In this document: piece by piece, positions 44,981-53,875 of the stretch
Layout of the letters: the number at the start of each line of letters is the position of its first letter
How positions within the stretch are numbered: the first letter of the stretch is position 1
Source of the DNA: Commensalibacter papalotli (ex Servin-Garciduenas et al. 2014)
GTDB taxonomy: Bacteria > Pseudomonadota > Alphaproteobacteria > Acetobacterales > Acetobacteraceae
Assembly: GCF_000527695.1 (NCBI RefSeq)
Contig: NZ_ATSX01000001.1
Span: 496,001-560,000 of the forward strand
Direction of reading: 5' to 3'
DNA: 64,000 bases
Notes under the pieces: generated by a model
The model's input: only the letters and a program-made list of their open reading frames with translations
The model's database searches: none
Told to the model about the DNA's origin: nothing
Translations under genes and position numbers: made by a program

Positions 44981-46720
44981 ATGACTGTTTATTTACGTTA
45001 TATGCTGTTTTTATGTATTTTAATTGGTACGGGATTACCATTATTGGTAAGGCCTGCTTTGGCATATTATGGTAATAACCAATATTTTGGATATTTGCAA
45101 AATACGCATTACCGACAAAGACAACAAATGATGGATACACCCATGGTTGTGCCAGATCATTTGGGGGCTGACACAGATAAAATTCCAACGCTATCCATAA
45201 AATCTTGCGTTGAATTGAATAATATTGAGGTCACAGGGGTTACAAAAATCTCTAAAGCGGCGATCAACACTATTACTCATCAATGGAAAGGTCGTTGTGT
45301 AAGTTTACAAGATATTAATATTATTTTGGGGGATATCAATAAGCTTTACGTTAAGCACAGGCTTGTGACATCTCGTGCATATTTGCCTAAGCAAGATATT
45401 TCTGGAGGTTATTTAAAAATTATAATGCTAGAAAATAAGGTCGGGTCTTTTGAATTTTCTGGCAGTGCTCAACCTTCAAATGAAATAACGGCTTTTCCTT
45501 GGGTGAGTGGGGGCGTTCTGAATCTAGATGATTTAGAACAAGGCTTGGATAATATGAATCGTTTATCAGGTTGGGAAGCGTCATTAAAATTCCTGCCTAA
45601 AACAAAAGATACAGATACTGTTGTTCATATCGATGTTCCCAAGACCAGTATGATTCATGGAAAAGTATTAACAGATAATAACAGTCAAAGTAGTTCTGGT
45701 AGAACAATGGGGCGAGCTTTTGTGAATGTCTCAGATCTTTTTGGTTTATTAGATCTATGGTCATTTGAATATGATCATTCTTTGAATAACAGACAAAGTC
45801 AAGGTCACAACTCTTTTTTAGATGCAGAAGGGTCTATTCCTTTGGGGCCTTGGTTGTTATTTGGAGGTTGGTGGCGCTCAGATGAATTTTATTATATGCC
45901 TCCACAGCCTGATACAAAAAAGCGTTTAGATACAGTACAAAAAGATTATCGTATTGGTGTTTCAAGAGTAATTGCACGTCATAAGGTGGATGTGACAACA
46001 TTAACAGTTTCCTATGAGTTAAAAGATTTTCGAAATAATACGAATTATGAAAGGCTACCTTCGCAAAGTGCAAAATTGGCTTCTTTGAACATTGGTGTTG
46101 GTGAATTTTTGAAAATATGGGGACGAACTTGGTATATTAATATAGGGGCAAAGGTTGGACTGGGAGGTATGGGTACAAAAACTTGGGTGGTTAACCAAGG
46201 AAAATATGCGCCGCATACACAATATGTTAAACCATATTTAAATATCGATGGATTCAAACCAATTACAAAAACAATAACTTGGCATACTGTGATTCACGGT
46301 GAGTATAGCAGCCAAAATCAATATGGAAATGAATGGTTTTCTATTGGTGGTCCATATACCGTTCGAGGGTTTCTTAAAAAAACAGCAATAGGAAATGCAG
46401 GTATTTTTATGCGTAATGATTTATCTTGGCAATTACCAACAAAACATCTTGTATGTGCTGGATATGATGGTTTTTGTGAATTTTTTTTAAAAGATATAGA
46501 GTTATACGTTATTGCTGATGCAGGAATGACCAGAGCGGTTTATACATATGATAATATGCCCAAAATATTAAAAAGTGCCAATATAGCAGGGACAGGGATT
46601 GGTCTTCGTAAATCAGATGGTATTTTAATATGGGATAGCTCTGTATCCCATGCGATTTCAACATCAGGACTGTCACCAGAAGGATGGATTGCTTCTTTTC
46701 AAGTGGGTGTTAAATTATAA
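44981..46720 (+). CDS. Two-partner secretion outer-membrane transporter (ShlB/FhaC/HecB family)
   Basis: 579 residues. Signal peptide (about 1-29, ending 'VRPALA'). POTRA domains follow: 'SCVELNNIEVTGVTKISKAAI', 'ITHQWKGRCVSLQDINIILGDIN', 'TSRAYLPKQDISGGYLKIIM' (classic POTRA_2/ShlB plug blocks). The C-terminal 16-strand barrel includes 'GRAFVNVSDLFGLLDLWSFEYDHS', 'WFSIGGPYTVRGFLKK' (the VRGF/Y tip motif) and ends in a beta-strand 'ASFQVGVKL'. It would export one large TpsA protein. No TpsA gene is in this window, on either side. Confidence 0.9.
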   Translation: MTVYLRYMLFLCILIGTGLPLLVRPALAYYGNNQYFGYLQNTHYRQRQQMMDTPMVVPDHLGADTDKIPTLSIKSCVELNNIEVTGVTKISKAAINTITHQWKGRCVSLQDINIILGDINKLYVKHRLVTSRAYLPKQDISGGYLKIIMLENKVGSFEFSGSAQPSNEITAFPWVSGGVLNLDDLEQGLDNMNRLSGWEASLKFLPKTKDTDTVVHIDVPKTSMIHGKVLTDNNSQSSSGRTMGRAFVNVSDLFGLLDLWSFEYDHSLNNRQSQGHNSFLDAEGSIPLGPWLLFGGWWRSDEFYYMPPQPDTKKRLDTVQKDYRIGVSRVIARHKVDVTTLTVSYELKDFRNNTNYERLPSQSAKLASLNIGVGEFLKIWGRTWYINIGAKVGLGGMGTKTWVVNQGKYAPHTQYVKPYLNIDGFKPITKTITWHTVIHGEYSSQNQYGNEWFSIGGPYTVRGFLKKTAIGNAGIFMRNDLSWQLPTKHLVCAGYDGFCEFFLKDIELYVIADAGMTRAVYTYDNMPKILKSANIAGTGIGLRKSDGILIWDSSVSHAISTSGLSPEGWIASFQVGVKL

Positions 46721-46724
46721 GAGG

Positions 46725-48047
46725 CTAAGTCAAAGTTTGTGCAAATTTCTGTAAAGTTTCATGATGTAACAAGGTTACTTCTGTAGATGCTGCTAGTTGT
46801 CGAGCAGAGATCGTATAGGCAGCATTTGAAACAACAGCGGCATAATGAGCATGATAAAAAATTTTGGCAGCATTAACTTCTTGTACAGCTTTGTTTCCAA
46901 CGGGTTTGCTATATAATTTACACTGAATAATAAAGGTAATACCGTTTTTAACAGCAATCACATCGGCCCCTTGATCACCACTAGCAGTGGTCACATCAGC
47001 ATCCCACCCTTTTAATCTTAGAAGTTCAGCACAATAGGCTTCATAATCAAAAGGATCCATTGTGGGGGAATATTCAATCTTAGTTTTTTTGTAACTCTTA
47101 AAGAAAGTTTTTTGTGTTCTAGGAGGATATTTGGCAACAGATAAAATCTTTTTGATCGTGTTTTTGTGAATTTGAGGATAATATTCCAATAGATGATTTT
47201 CGGTTAATATAGGTTTTATTTTAGTGCGAATAAAGCGGTTTACCTCTTGTATCCATTTGTCTTCAATAAGGCTGCCATATGCATCTTTATATAAAAGCTG
47301 GTCACGTTTAATATATAAAATACTAGCATTTTGTTCAATTTGATCAGTAGCAATTTTATATGCTTTGTTTAGGCGATAGCGATTTCTGCGTTTTTTATAA
47401 AAATAGGCTATACACTTAAATAAATGACGACCGAATAGTAATAAAAATACGACTAAACCCATTCCATATAAAAGTTTATTTTCTTGTAATGAAAGATTTA
47501 ACCAAGATGTTAAGGTGGGGCTATTCACTTTATCAAAAAAAACTTGTAGTTCAGGCATTGGGTTTTTATCTAAATATTGTAATAATGAAGAAATAATAGA
47601 ATTACAGCCTTTTAAAGAGAACGCGATATATTCGCGGTCTTGGGTAATATAAGCTTTGTTTTGTGTAATAAGATTTTGAATTAAAATCTGCACTTGGGAA
47701 GTTTCTAAACTCGTGCCAAATTTTGCTTGATTACGGATATCCTTAATTTGTTTTTTAAGGATAAATACTTGCTTACCAAGTGTAAAATTTAAAGATCGAA
47801 TATCTTGAAGAGTATCATTATTTTCTTGATATGAAATTTGTAAGATTGACTGTTTTTTTGGAGAAATAAACAGATTAATTGTAAACAGCTTATCTTTACC
47901 ACTAATGGTTATTTGTTGTGGCTTGGTATTGACAGAGGATCGCCAGATAGATGTATCCGCAATCATTTGTGATGTTGCAAAACGAGGTACTATAAAAAAA
48001 CATAAACCGGATAAAGTCAAAAAAATAGAATAGAATTTAAATTTCAT
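46725..48047 (-). CDS. Membrane-anchored Mrr-type restriction endonuclease
   Basis: 440 residues. N-terminal signal-like helix (about 5-25), an extracytoplasmic part with helices to about 195, a second helix (about 196-216, 'YGMGLVVFLLLFGRHLFKC'), then a cytoplasmic part ending in the Mrr catalytic domain (about 335-440): 'MDPFDYEAYCAELLRLKGWDAD', 'GDQGADVIAVKNGITFIIQCKLY' (D ... Q-x-K) and 'AAVVSNAAYTISARQLA'. Mrr domains cut modified or foreign DNA. It converges with the secretion transporter gene, four bases apart. Role in defence is likely but not proven. Confidence 0.82.
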   Translation of the reverse strand: MKFKFYSIFLTLSGLCFFIVPRFATSQMIADTSIWRSSVNTKPQQITISGKDKLFTINLFISPKKQSILQISYQENNDTLQDIRSLNFTLGKQVFILKKQIKDIRNQAKFGTSLETSQVQILIQNLITQNKAYITQDREYIAFSLKGCNSIISSLLQYLDKNPMPELQVFFDKVNSPTLTSWLNLSLQENKLLYGMGLVVFLLLFGRHLFKCIAYFYKKRRNRYRLNKAYKIATDQIEQNASILYIKRDQLLYKDAYGSLIEDKWIQEVNRFIRTKIKPILTENHLLEYYPQIHKNTIKKILSVAKYPPRTQKTFFKSYKKTKIEYSPTMDPFDYEAYCAELLRLKGWDADVTTASGDQGADVIAVKNGITFIIQCKLYSKPVGNKAVQEVNAAKIFYHAHYAAVVSNAAYTISARQLAASTEVTLLHHETLQKFAQTLT

Positions 48048-48214
48048 AAATAGTTATCAAATAAACTTAATAGCATTTACCTTTTGGGGCCAATATGAAC
48101 GTAATCTAGGCTAAAAGTATTTTAAAAGTAAAGATGATTTTATGATTAGGAATATACAATAATTATATATTCACTTTGAACTATATTATAAAATACTGAT
48201 TTTATTCGATATTT

Positions 48215-48321
48215 TATACCATAAAATAGAGTTTTAAAAGAGAGAGAAAAGCGCCAAATTCAAAAAAATAGACGTTTATATTATAATACTATTTTATATA
48301 ATTTGTATGTTTTATGGTATA
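48215..48321. repeat. 12-base inverted repeat pair in front of the integrase remnant
   Basis: TATACCATAAAA (48215-48226) and TTTTATGGTATA (48310-48321) are exact inverted copies 83 bases apart in an otherwise gene-free stretch (48048-48358). Could be arm sites or an excisionase target of the lost phage. No direct att duplicate was found. Confidence 0.4.
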
Positions 48322-48358
48322 GTTTATATCAGTTAAGGCTACAAATCGAATCGTAAAA

Positions 48359-48523
48359 ATGAACAAGCCAAGTATTCAAAAGAGAAGTGGATCGTGGAGA
48401 TGTTATGTCTTTATGTAAGGCATTTGTTTATCTACAACATTTGATACAAATAAAAAAGTGGTAAATATTTTAGAGTCGTCATTGATGATTGGCTATCAAT
48501 ATTCTGAGTATAAGAAACGGTAA
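48359..48523 (+). pseudogene. Remnant of a phage integrase N-terminus
   Basis: ATG 48359 gives 'MNKPSIQKRSGSWRCYVFM', a stop (48416-48418), then the same frame continues 'GICLSTTFDTNKKVVNILE' to a stop at 48521-48523. The pattern (K-P-S-I-x-K-R-x-G-S-W-R, then S-x-T-F-D-T-x-x-x-A/V) is that of the arm-binding N-terminus of tyrosine integrases. The catalytic domain is absent. Confidence 0.6.
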
Positions 48524-48614
48524 GTAATCCAAAAGCGAACACATAAGCGAGTAATAATTTCTCCGTATTTTTCTTTATCGAAATGATATTGTTGCATGGA
48601 GTGTTTGGCAAGGT

Positions 48615-48880
48615 CTATTTCTTGTCTAGTTTGTCTTTTATATGTTTTAAATCATCATCTATTTTATCAATTTTTTCTAAAAGGATATAATAACTGTGTT
48701 TAGGACTTTGGTTTGATGGATTTATTGATGCATTTTTTATAAGTTGTTGTAAGGCATGTGGAAAAGATGAAAATACCATTTGTTTATTAAGTTTATTACT
48801 GTCTTTTTCTCAAGATAATTTTCAATTTTTGCTTTTAAGTCCAAAGGTATTCTTAATCTAAAGTATGCTAAATCGTCCAT
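48615..48880 (-). pseudogene. Arc-type phage repressor with a frameshift
   Basis: From ATG 48880 the first part reads 'MDDLAYFRLRIPLDLKAKIENYLEK', a ribbon-helix-helix start of the Arc family. The open frame then ends at 48737 in nonsense, but moving one base at the T-run 48804-48808 (A-run on the coding strand) gives 'DSNKLNKQMVFSSFPHALQQL' and on to a stop at 48615-48617 with a coiled end 'LLEKIDKIDDDLKHIKDKLDKK'. A single-base insertion explains it. A palindrome upstream is its likely operator. Confidence 0.6.
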
Positions 48881-48922
48881 AATAGATCTTAATATTTTTT
48901 TTATAAATTACACATTTTCTTA

Positions 48923-48955
48923 TTGACAAAAATAGCCCTATTTGGGCTATGTCAA
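48923..48955. promoter_or_regulatory. Palindromic operator/promoter-like element upstream of the Arc-like gene
   Basis: TTGAC (48923-48927) and GTCAA (48951-48955) enclose ATAGCCC (48932-48938) and GGGCTAT (48944-48950). TTGACA is present on both strands at the ends, each a perfect -35. It lies 43 bases in front of the Arc-like start, the right place for an autoregulatory operator. Confidence 0.5.
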
Positions 48956-49093
48956 GATAAAGAACTAAAATGAATAATAGTAAACGTACAAATCAAGAAT
49001 ATTTATCGAATTACCAAATTGGATAAAGAAAGAAGCAGAGCAAATATACGTTGTTTAAGTGTTTAAATTTTATTTTTTATTAATTAAACAAAG

Positions 49094-49139
49094 AAGAAAA
49101 GTAACGGTTACGTCGCCAAACTACCCCGTTGCTTTTCTT
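49094..49139. terminator. Strong hairpin between the immunity remnants
   Basis: AAGAAAAGTAACGG (49094-49107) pairs with CCGTTGCTTTTCTT (49126-49139), one G-T pair, 14-base stem. On the + strand it is followed by A-rich sequence rather than T, so orientation as a terminator is unclear. Confidence 0.45.
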
Positions 49140-49170
49140 AAAAAAACCTTAGAAAAAAAGATGTGACTGA

Positions 49171-49991
49171 TTGGATAATCATCTTAATCATGCTTATAAT
49201 CAATCCAGTGAATTGATTATTGCTGGTAATAAAATCAGACAAGTTAACGCAGATTATTATAGCATTTACAATTTTCATCGTGCATCTGGAAGGGATGATT
49301 CTAAAAAGCCAAGTATATGGTTAAGATACGAGCAAAAAAAGATTTAGTTGATGAATTGAGGTCGGTGGGGATTCCGGCGCGCCCTATAAATGTAATAATA
49401 ATTGGAACGGATGGTGACCGTGGTATTTGTGTAGTTGAAGAACTTGTTTATACCTATGTAATATGGATCAGCCCATCTTATAACTTACAGGTCATTCGTT
49501 CTCACGATGCTTTAAATCAAGGTAAATATTTAACCACCCATCATTTTTACGAAGTATATTAATGACTTATACTGAAAATTGTATCTTACTCGAAAATGAG
49601 AGTAAGTGATTAAAAACCAAAAGTAGACGGTTACGATCGGATTTCATTATCCGATGGGTTAATGTGTATTACGGATGTAGATATTAATTTACAGATTAAT
49701 CCTAAAAATTTGTTTTATTATTTAAAAGAAAAAAAATGTATTTGTCGCAGTGTAGAAAATGAAAACTGGATTGCGTATCATGAATAAATCCAAAATTGTA
49801 GAGAAAAACATGTTTATCGAGCGTCCATGAGTGATTTTTCGTTAGAACCAGCTGTATTGGTCTTATCGAAAGCTGTGCAAATAATATCAAAAACTGATCT
49901 TCAAGGTGGGGTATCGTTTTGGCATAATAATAGATTAATTTTTATAGCAAGTGTTTCTAAAGCAAACATATTTTCTAAAAATAATTGTTAG
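49171..49991 (+). pseudogene. Decayed phage antirepressor with KilA-N and KilAC-like domains
   Basis: 49171-49316 reads 'ELIIAGNKIRQVNADYYSIYNF', 'PSIWLRYEQK'; the frame shifts at the A-run near 49327 and continues in the frame 49317-49562 'KKDLVDELRSVG', 'YVIWISPSYNLQVIR', which together form a KilA-N domain. From about 49640 another frame reads 'DGLMCITDVDINLQINPKNLF', 'NWIAYHE', stop (about 49785), 'KHVYRASMSDFSLEPA', to the stop 49989-49991: a KilAC-type C-terminal domain. One gene, at least two frameshifts and several stops. Antirepressors of this kind inactivate the prophage repressor. Confidence 0.65.
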
Positions 49992-50001
49992 GAATAAGTA
50001 T

Positions 50002-50657
50002 ATGAGATGCGCAAGTCAAATCACAGCTTCTCAATCAACAGATAATACAGTAATAGTGCCTGTCGGTTGTCTTGATGAAATACAAATTGAGTTACAGTGC
50101 AAAGCACTTTTTGAATCTATATATTATAATTTTTTTTACAAAATCATTTGCAGCATAATGAAACAATCACTTCTGTTGTCTCAGAATCATCCGATAGGAC
50201 TGGTGGTGGTGTTGATAACATTAATACTGCTAATCAGTTTTTAAAATATCGAATTTTAGGTGGTAACTTGAACACTTATGCAAGAATTCGATTTATTATA
50301 CAATTAATACTAATTCTGTGCGTAAATTTGGTGTTTCATTATCAATAACACTTATGCAAGAATTCGATTTATTATACAATTAATACTAATTCTGTGCGTA
50401 AATTTGGTGTTTCATTATCAATTATGGCTGCGGGTATTGTTAAAGATGGTAATGTAGCGGCGCATTATGTCGTCGGGAATAAAAGCAACCAAGATCCACA
50501 AGGGGATATTTGCACGCAAGATATTCAAGGCGATGCTGGAACACAGTTTCTGACTTCTAATCATGATCCTGTTGGGGTTGTTGCAGGTCCAAAGGGAAAG
50601 CCAGCTTCTATTAAAATTGGTTCTGTTCTTATTGGTGAACTTGAACAGGTGTTGTGA
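50002..50657 (+). pseudogene. Broken N-terminal half of a phage tail-fibre gene
   Basis: ATG 50002 (AGGA site upstream) gives 'MRCASQITASQSTDNTVIVP', 'LDEIQIELQCKALFESI', then the frame is lost near 50130; another frame reads 'HNETITSVVSESSDRTGGGVD' and 'TANQFLKYRILGGN', and after a 76-base duplication a third frame (from about 50375) reads 'RKFGVSLSIMAAGIVKDGN', 'DPQGDICTQDIQGDAGTQF', 'PKGKPASIKIGSVLIGELE' to TGA 50655-50657. The G-x-x-G-D/G-x-K-G stretches are collagen-like as in tail fibres. The following frame continues the pattern, so a frameshift separates them. Confidence 0.55.
50271..50422 (+). repeat. Perfect tandem duplication, two copies of 76 bases
   Basis: 50271-50346 and 50347-50422 are identical. 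76 is not a multiple of three, so the duplication shifts the reading frame of the fibre gene that contains it. Confidence 0.95.
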
Positions 50658-52492
50658 TTGAAAATGTCGGGAATTTAAGTGATGTTGTTTCAAATTTTAT
50701 AGCCCTACGTGGGGATAGGGGAGAAACTGGTAAAGATGATATCAGTTACATTAATGAGGGAAATGCAGATATTAATGTAAACAGGATTACGTCAGACGAA
50801 GGTAATATAAAATCTGATGGTTTCTGTAATTTATCTTTATCTGGGGTCAAGTTGAAAGACATTAATAACTTAACTTCTTTCGACCATTTGCTACAAGAAA
50901 CGATCTGTTTTGATTCAAATAAAAAACAATTTTTAGTAAAAGAGGGTAGAGAAATGATTCCGTTGAATGTAACTAATTTAAACTTAGAACAGCAGTATAA
51001 ATTAAATAATGGGGTGCAGCCTCTAAATTTTGCACCTGATCATTTAAACATATCTACTGGTGGGAACTCGGATGGCAATGGGGTAAAGGTCGGATATTTA
51101 TATGTCGACACAAAAGCAATATTACCAGTTCCGCCTACAATGCAAATCAGAGTAACATTTACTCTATGGATAAAAGATAAAGATTTTGATTACCACATAG
51201 CAGGGTGGCTTAACAAATGGAATGTTAGGGCGAACCCAGCAAAAAATACCGTCTCTGTTTATAATGGAAACGATAAACAATATGAAGTATTATGTAGCTC
51301 TTTGACATCCAAAGACGGTCTTAAATTAAATGATGGTAACAATCATATACTCCATATCAACGTGAATGGTGGATACGAAGGTTTTAACTCTTTCTCCATT
51401 GATGGAGAATATTTTAATAGAGGCTATTCAGTTTATAATGGAGCAATGACAGAATTACGGTTCAGAGGTGACGAAAATATAGTTGTTCCGACTGATGAAT
51501 GTTCTGTAAAAGATATATTTTTGTCATCTACTCAAAGAACAAAAGTAGATAAACAGCCTGTTGATATATCTAACTATGATTATGAAGCTTACTATCCTTG
51601 TCTAAATAATAACTATACAAATGGTAAAATCGCAGATGGATTTTTACTTAAAGCGACTAGTAATTTCGATAGTTTTCAATGGTTAAACCCATATTATTTT
51701 ACTGTTGAACCGTATAAAAATAAAAGCATATTTACCTCCGAGGGAATGACTGGTGGAGTTGCTTCATTTAATGTGAGTATGAGTGTTCCCACCTTTACAT
51801 TTGAATGTCAGTTTAAATTTAGTTCTACCATTAATGATACTAGTATTAGACGAGTTATTTGTGGACGTTATCAAGGAAATTATTCCATAGGATTGACTGC
51901 GAAAAGCGATAACAAACTAACCATTAAATATCATAATGCGAACCCTGATGTTGAGGTTACACTTGTTGACACATTAACGCTTGATATATGGCACACTCTG
52001 GCTATCTCATCCAATAATAATCTGATGCAAGTTTTTATCGATGGAAAATTACTGCATACAAAATATTTTGTCACAAACTTCGAATATTTTTATATTCGTA
52101 GTCTTGATTATAACGCATATATTGTAGAGGAAAATTCATTAATTATTAAGAACATATCATTACTAATAGGGAAAGCTAAATATGCAGACAAAGATTATGA
52201 TCCTTCTTTAACACCAATCAGCGCAACTAATTTTAATACGAACGGTTTTTTCTATCCTTTAAAAGATAGTAGAATTAAAAATGAAAATGAAACTTCTCCC
52301 TTGGTTAAAATCACGAATATTACAGGAAGCTTTTCGTTAAGGACGGTTAAAGCAGGGAAAACCTCGAAAGCGTATATTTCACAACCTACAGTCAGTTATA
52401 CGCAAGATAATACACCTGTTATTATCAATACTAAGGGAGCCAGTGTGTTGGTTACAAGTTATAGTAATGACGTATTAAAGGAAACGATTTAA
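50654..52492 (+). CDS. Phage tail-fibre C-terminal half with collagen-like and LamG-like segments
   Basis: 612 residues from GTG 50654, which overlaps the stop of the broken upstream frame; it may really be the continuation of that gene after a one-base shift. Start 'VIENVGNLSDVVSNFIALRGDRGETG' region (about 2-27) is the fibre motif that precedes collagen-like triplets. About 370-470 resembles a laminin-G/concanavalin-like fold: 'FTFECQFKFSSTI', 'YSIGLTAKSDNKLTIKYH', 'WHTLAISSNNNLMQVFIDGKLL'; an earlier part (about 150-260) may be a second copy. The frame is long and clean. Likely a receptor-binding tail protein, perhaps no longer made. Confidence 0.65.
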   Translation: MIENVGNLSDVVSNFIALRGDRGETGKDDISYINEGNADINVNRITSDEGNIKSDGFCNLSLSGVKLKDINNLTSFDHLLQETICFDSNKKQFLVKEGREMIPLNVTNLNLEQQYKLNNGVQPLNFAPDHLNISTGGNSDGNGVKVGYLYVDTKAILPVPPTMQIRVTFTLWIKDKDFDYHIAGWLNKWNVRANPAKNTVSVYNGNDKQYEVLCSSLTSKDGLKLNDGNNHILHINVNGGYEGFNSFSIDGEYFNRGYSVYNGAMTELRFRGDENIVVPTDECSVKDIFLSSTQRTKVDKQPVDISNYDYEAYYPCLNNNYTNGKIADGFLLKATSNFDSFQWLNPYYFTVEPYKNKSIFTSEGMTGGVASFNVSMSVPTFTFECQFKFSSTINDTSIRRVICGRYQGNYSIGLTAKSDNKLTIKYHNANPDVEVTLVDTLTLDIWHTLAISSNNNLMQVFIDGKLLHTKYFVTNFEYFYIRSLDYNAYIVEENSLIIKNISLLIGKAKYADKDYDPSLTPISATNFNTNGFFYPLKDSRIKNENETSPLVKITNITGSFSLRTVKAGKTSKAYISQPTVSYTQDNTPVIINTKGASVLVTSYSNDVLKETI

Positions 52493-52493
52493 C

Positions 52494-53597
52494 ATGTTGG
52501 TTTATCCGAATAATACACAACTAAATTTTTCAAAGGGAACCTGGTTACTTCAAGGAACAGATTCTACATGTTATTCTTCTGGTGCTAATTTTAATTTTAC
52601 AACGAATGCTTTAACTATCGGCACAGGTATTATTAAAATTCATTTTGAGTTACCCAATGTTGCTGCTGGATATGAACCAATAGTAGAATATCGAATTAAT
52701 GATGCGTATTACGGTTACACAAAAGCGATTGCTCCTATCGAGATAAAACTGCCAGTAGGATTTAAGAATGCTACCACTGACCCATTTATGAAAAATTGTA
52801 GTTCTCATTATATTGAGATATGGGTTAAGTCTACGTCTTTTGATAAACAAAGATGGACTATTGGTGATGTTAAAAACAATAATGTGTTAACGGTTAAATC
52901 TATAGAACTACCAGATGGAAGCAGTTTATGGGATACAAAACCTTATAATTTAACAGCGCTAGCGATTGGGTCATCCTCAAGCGAGGGGTGGGGGGTATTA
53001 AGTGAAACTAATGGCGATAGGATTAATACTGATGCTACTTTATCGTGGGGGGTGTTAATAGGAAAATCATTAGGGTTAAATATATCAACTGTAGGCTATG
53101 GAGGGACAGGTTTCTACAAAACTGGTAACGGAAACGCTCCTAATATCTTCACATATTTCGAATATATGGATAATGATATTAAAAGAGATTGGTCTGGAAT
53201 TGATATAGCACTTATTAATATTGGCACGAATGATGGTAATTTGTTATTTGATGATTTTATAAATGCAAATATTTTTTTTGTTAAAAGATTAAGGGAAGTA
53301 AAACCTACTTTAAACATTATATTTACAAGTCCTTTCCAAACAGGAACAAGGTTAGCTGAATTTTCAAGATTACGATCACAATATCAAGATGATGGTTTAG
53401 TGCATTTTGTAGATGCAGATTTTTCAAATATTTTGCAAGGACATCATCCACAAATTGGTCAATACAAAAGTTTAATTATACCTACTATCTTGCCTTCTGT
53501 TGCCAAAGTTATTTACGGAAACAATAAAGAAATCATCATTAAAAAAACTATTAAAGATAGTGATCCAACCAGCCACACTTTTTATACTTTGAAATAA
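52494..53597 (+). CDS. SGNH/GDSL hydrolase, phage tail associated
   Basis: 367 residues. The C-terminal two-thirds is an SGNH hydrolase: block I 'ALAIGSSSSEGWG' (nucleophile Ser), Gly of block II in 'STVGYGGTGFYKTGNG', block III 'LINIGTNDGNL' (Asn), and the block V His in 'LQGHHPQIGQY'. The N-terminal 130 residues are a beta-rich domain ('FNFTTNALTIGTGIIKIHFE'). Phages use such esterases to remove acetyl groups from surface sugars during attachment. It begins two bases after the fibre gene and, unlike most of the prophage, shows no frameshift. Confidence 0.8.
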   Translation: MLVYPNNTQLNFSKGTWLLQGTDSTCYSSGANFNFTTNALTIGTGIIKIHFELPNVAAGYEPIVEYRINDAYYGYTKAIAPIEIKLPVGFKNATTDPFMKNCSSHYIEIWVKSTSFDKQRWTIGDVKNNNVLTVKSIELPDGSSLWDTKPYNLTALAIGSSSSEGWGVLSETNGDRINTDATLSWGVLIGKSLGLNISTVGYGGTGFYKTGNGNAPNIFTYFEYMDNDIKRDWSGIDIALINIGTNDGNLLFDDFINANIFFVKRLREVKPTLNIIFTSPFQTGTRLAEFSRLRSQYQDDGLVHFVDADFSNILQGHHPQIGQYKSLIIPTILPSVAKVIYGNNKEIIIKKTIKDSDPTSHTFYTLK

Positions 53598-53602
53598 ATG
53601 AT

Positions 53603-53637
53603 ATTCGAACCACCTCAAAATTTGAGGTGGTTCGAAT
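53603..53637. terminator. Perfect 17-base inverted repeat after the hydrolase gene
   Basis: ATTCGAACCACCTCAAA (53603-53619) and TTTGAGGTGGTTCGAAT (53621-53637) around one base. Six bases after the SGNH hydrolase stop. No T-run, but the stem is strong. Confidence 0.65.
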
Positions 53638-53764
53638 GAAATTTAATATGGGTAATTCAGAATTTTTTATACAGTTATTCCAATATCTTCTTGGTATAAT
53701 TTCAGTGGATATTGCGGGCAATATTGTTGCTGTGGTGACGGTTATAGTAATGTTATGCACATGA
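53636..53764 (+). CDS. Possible small hydrophobic phage protein
   Basis: 42 residues: 'MKFNMGNSEFFIQLFQYLLG' followed by two short hydrophobic stretches ending 'VVTVIVMLCT'. Position behind the tail genes and hydrophobicity would suit a holin, but there is no clear ribosome site and the start overlaps the hairpin. Low certainty; it may be a remnant. Confidence 0.25.
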   Translation: MKFNMGNSEFFIQLFQYLLGIISVDIAGNIVAVVTVIVMLCT

Positions 53765-53875
53765 TTGTAAGTTTTTGGAAATAGCCAGAAATGACAAATA
53801 AATTATACGAACTTTAAAAAATTCACACTCTGGCCACGTTTAAAATACCATCAGTTCCTGTTAAGGAGAACAAAG

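Noticed and set aside
49094-49139. CRISPR or insertion-sequence end
   Set aside because: Single hairpin only; no repeats with spacers, no transposase and no matching terminal repeat.
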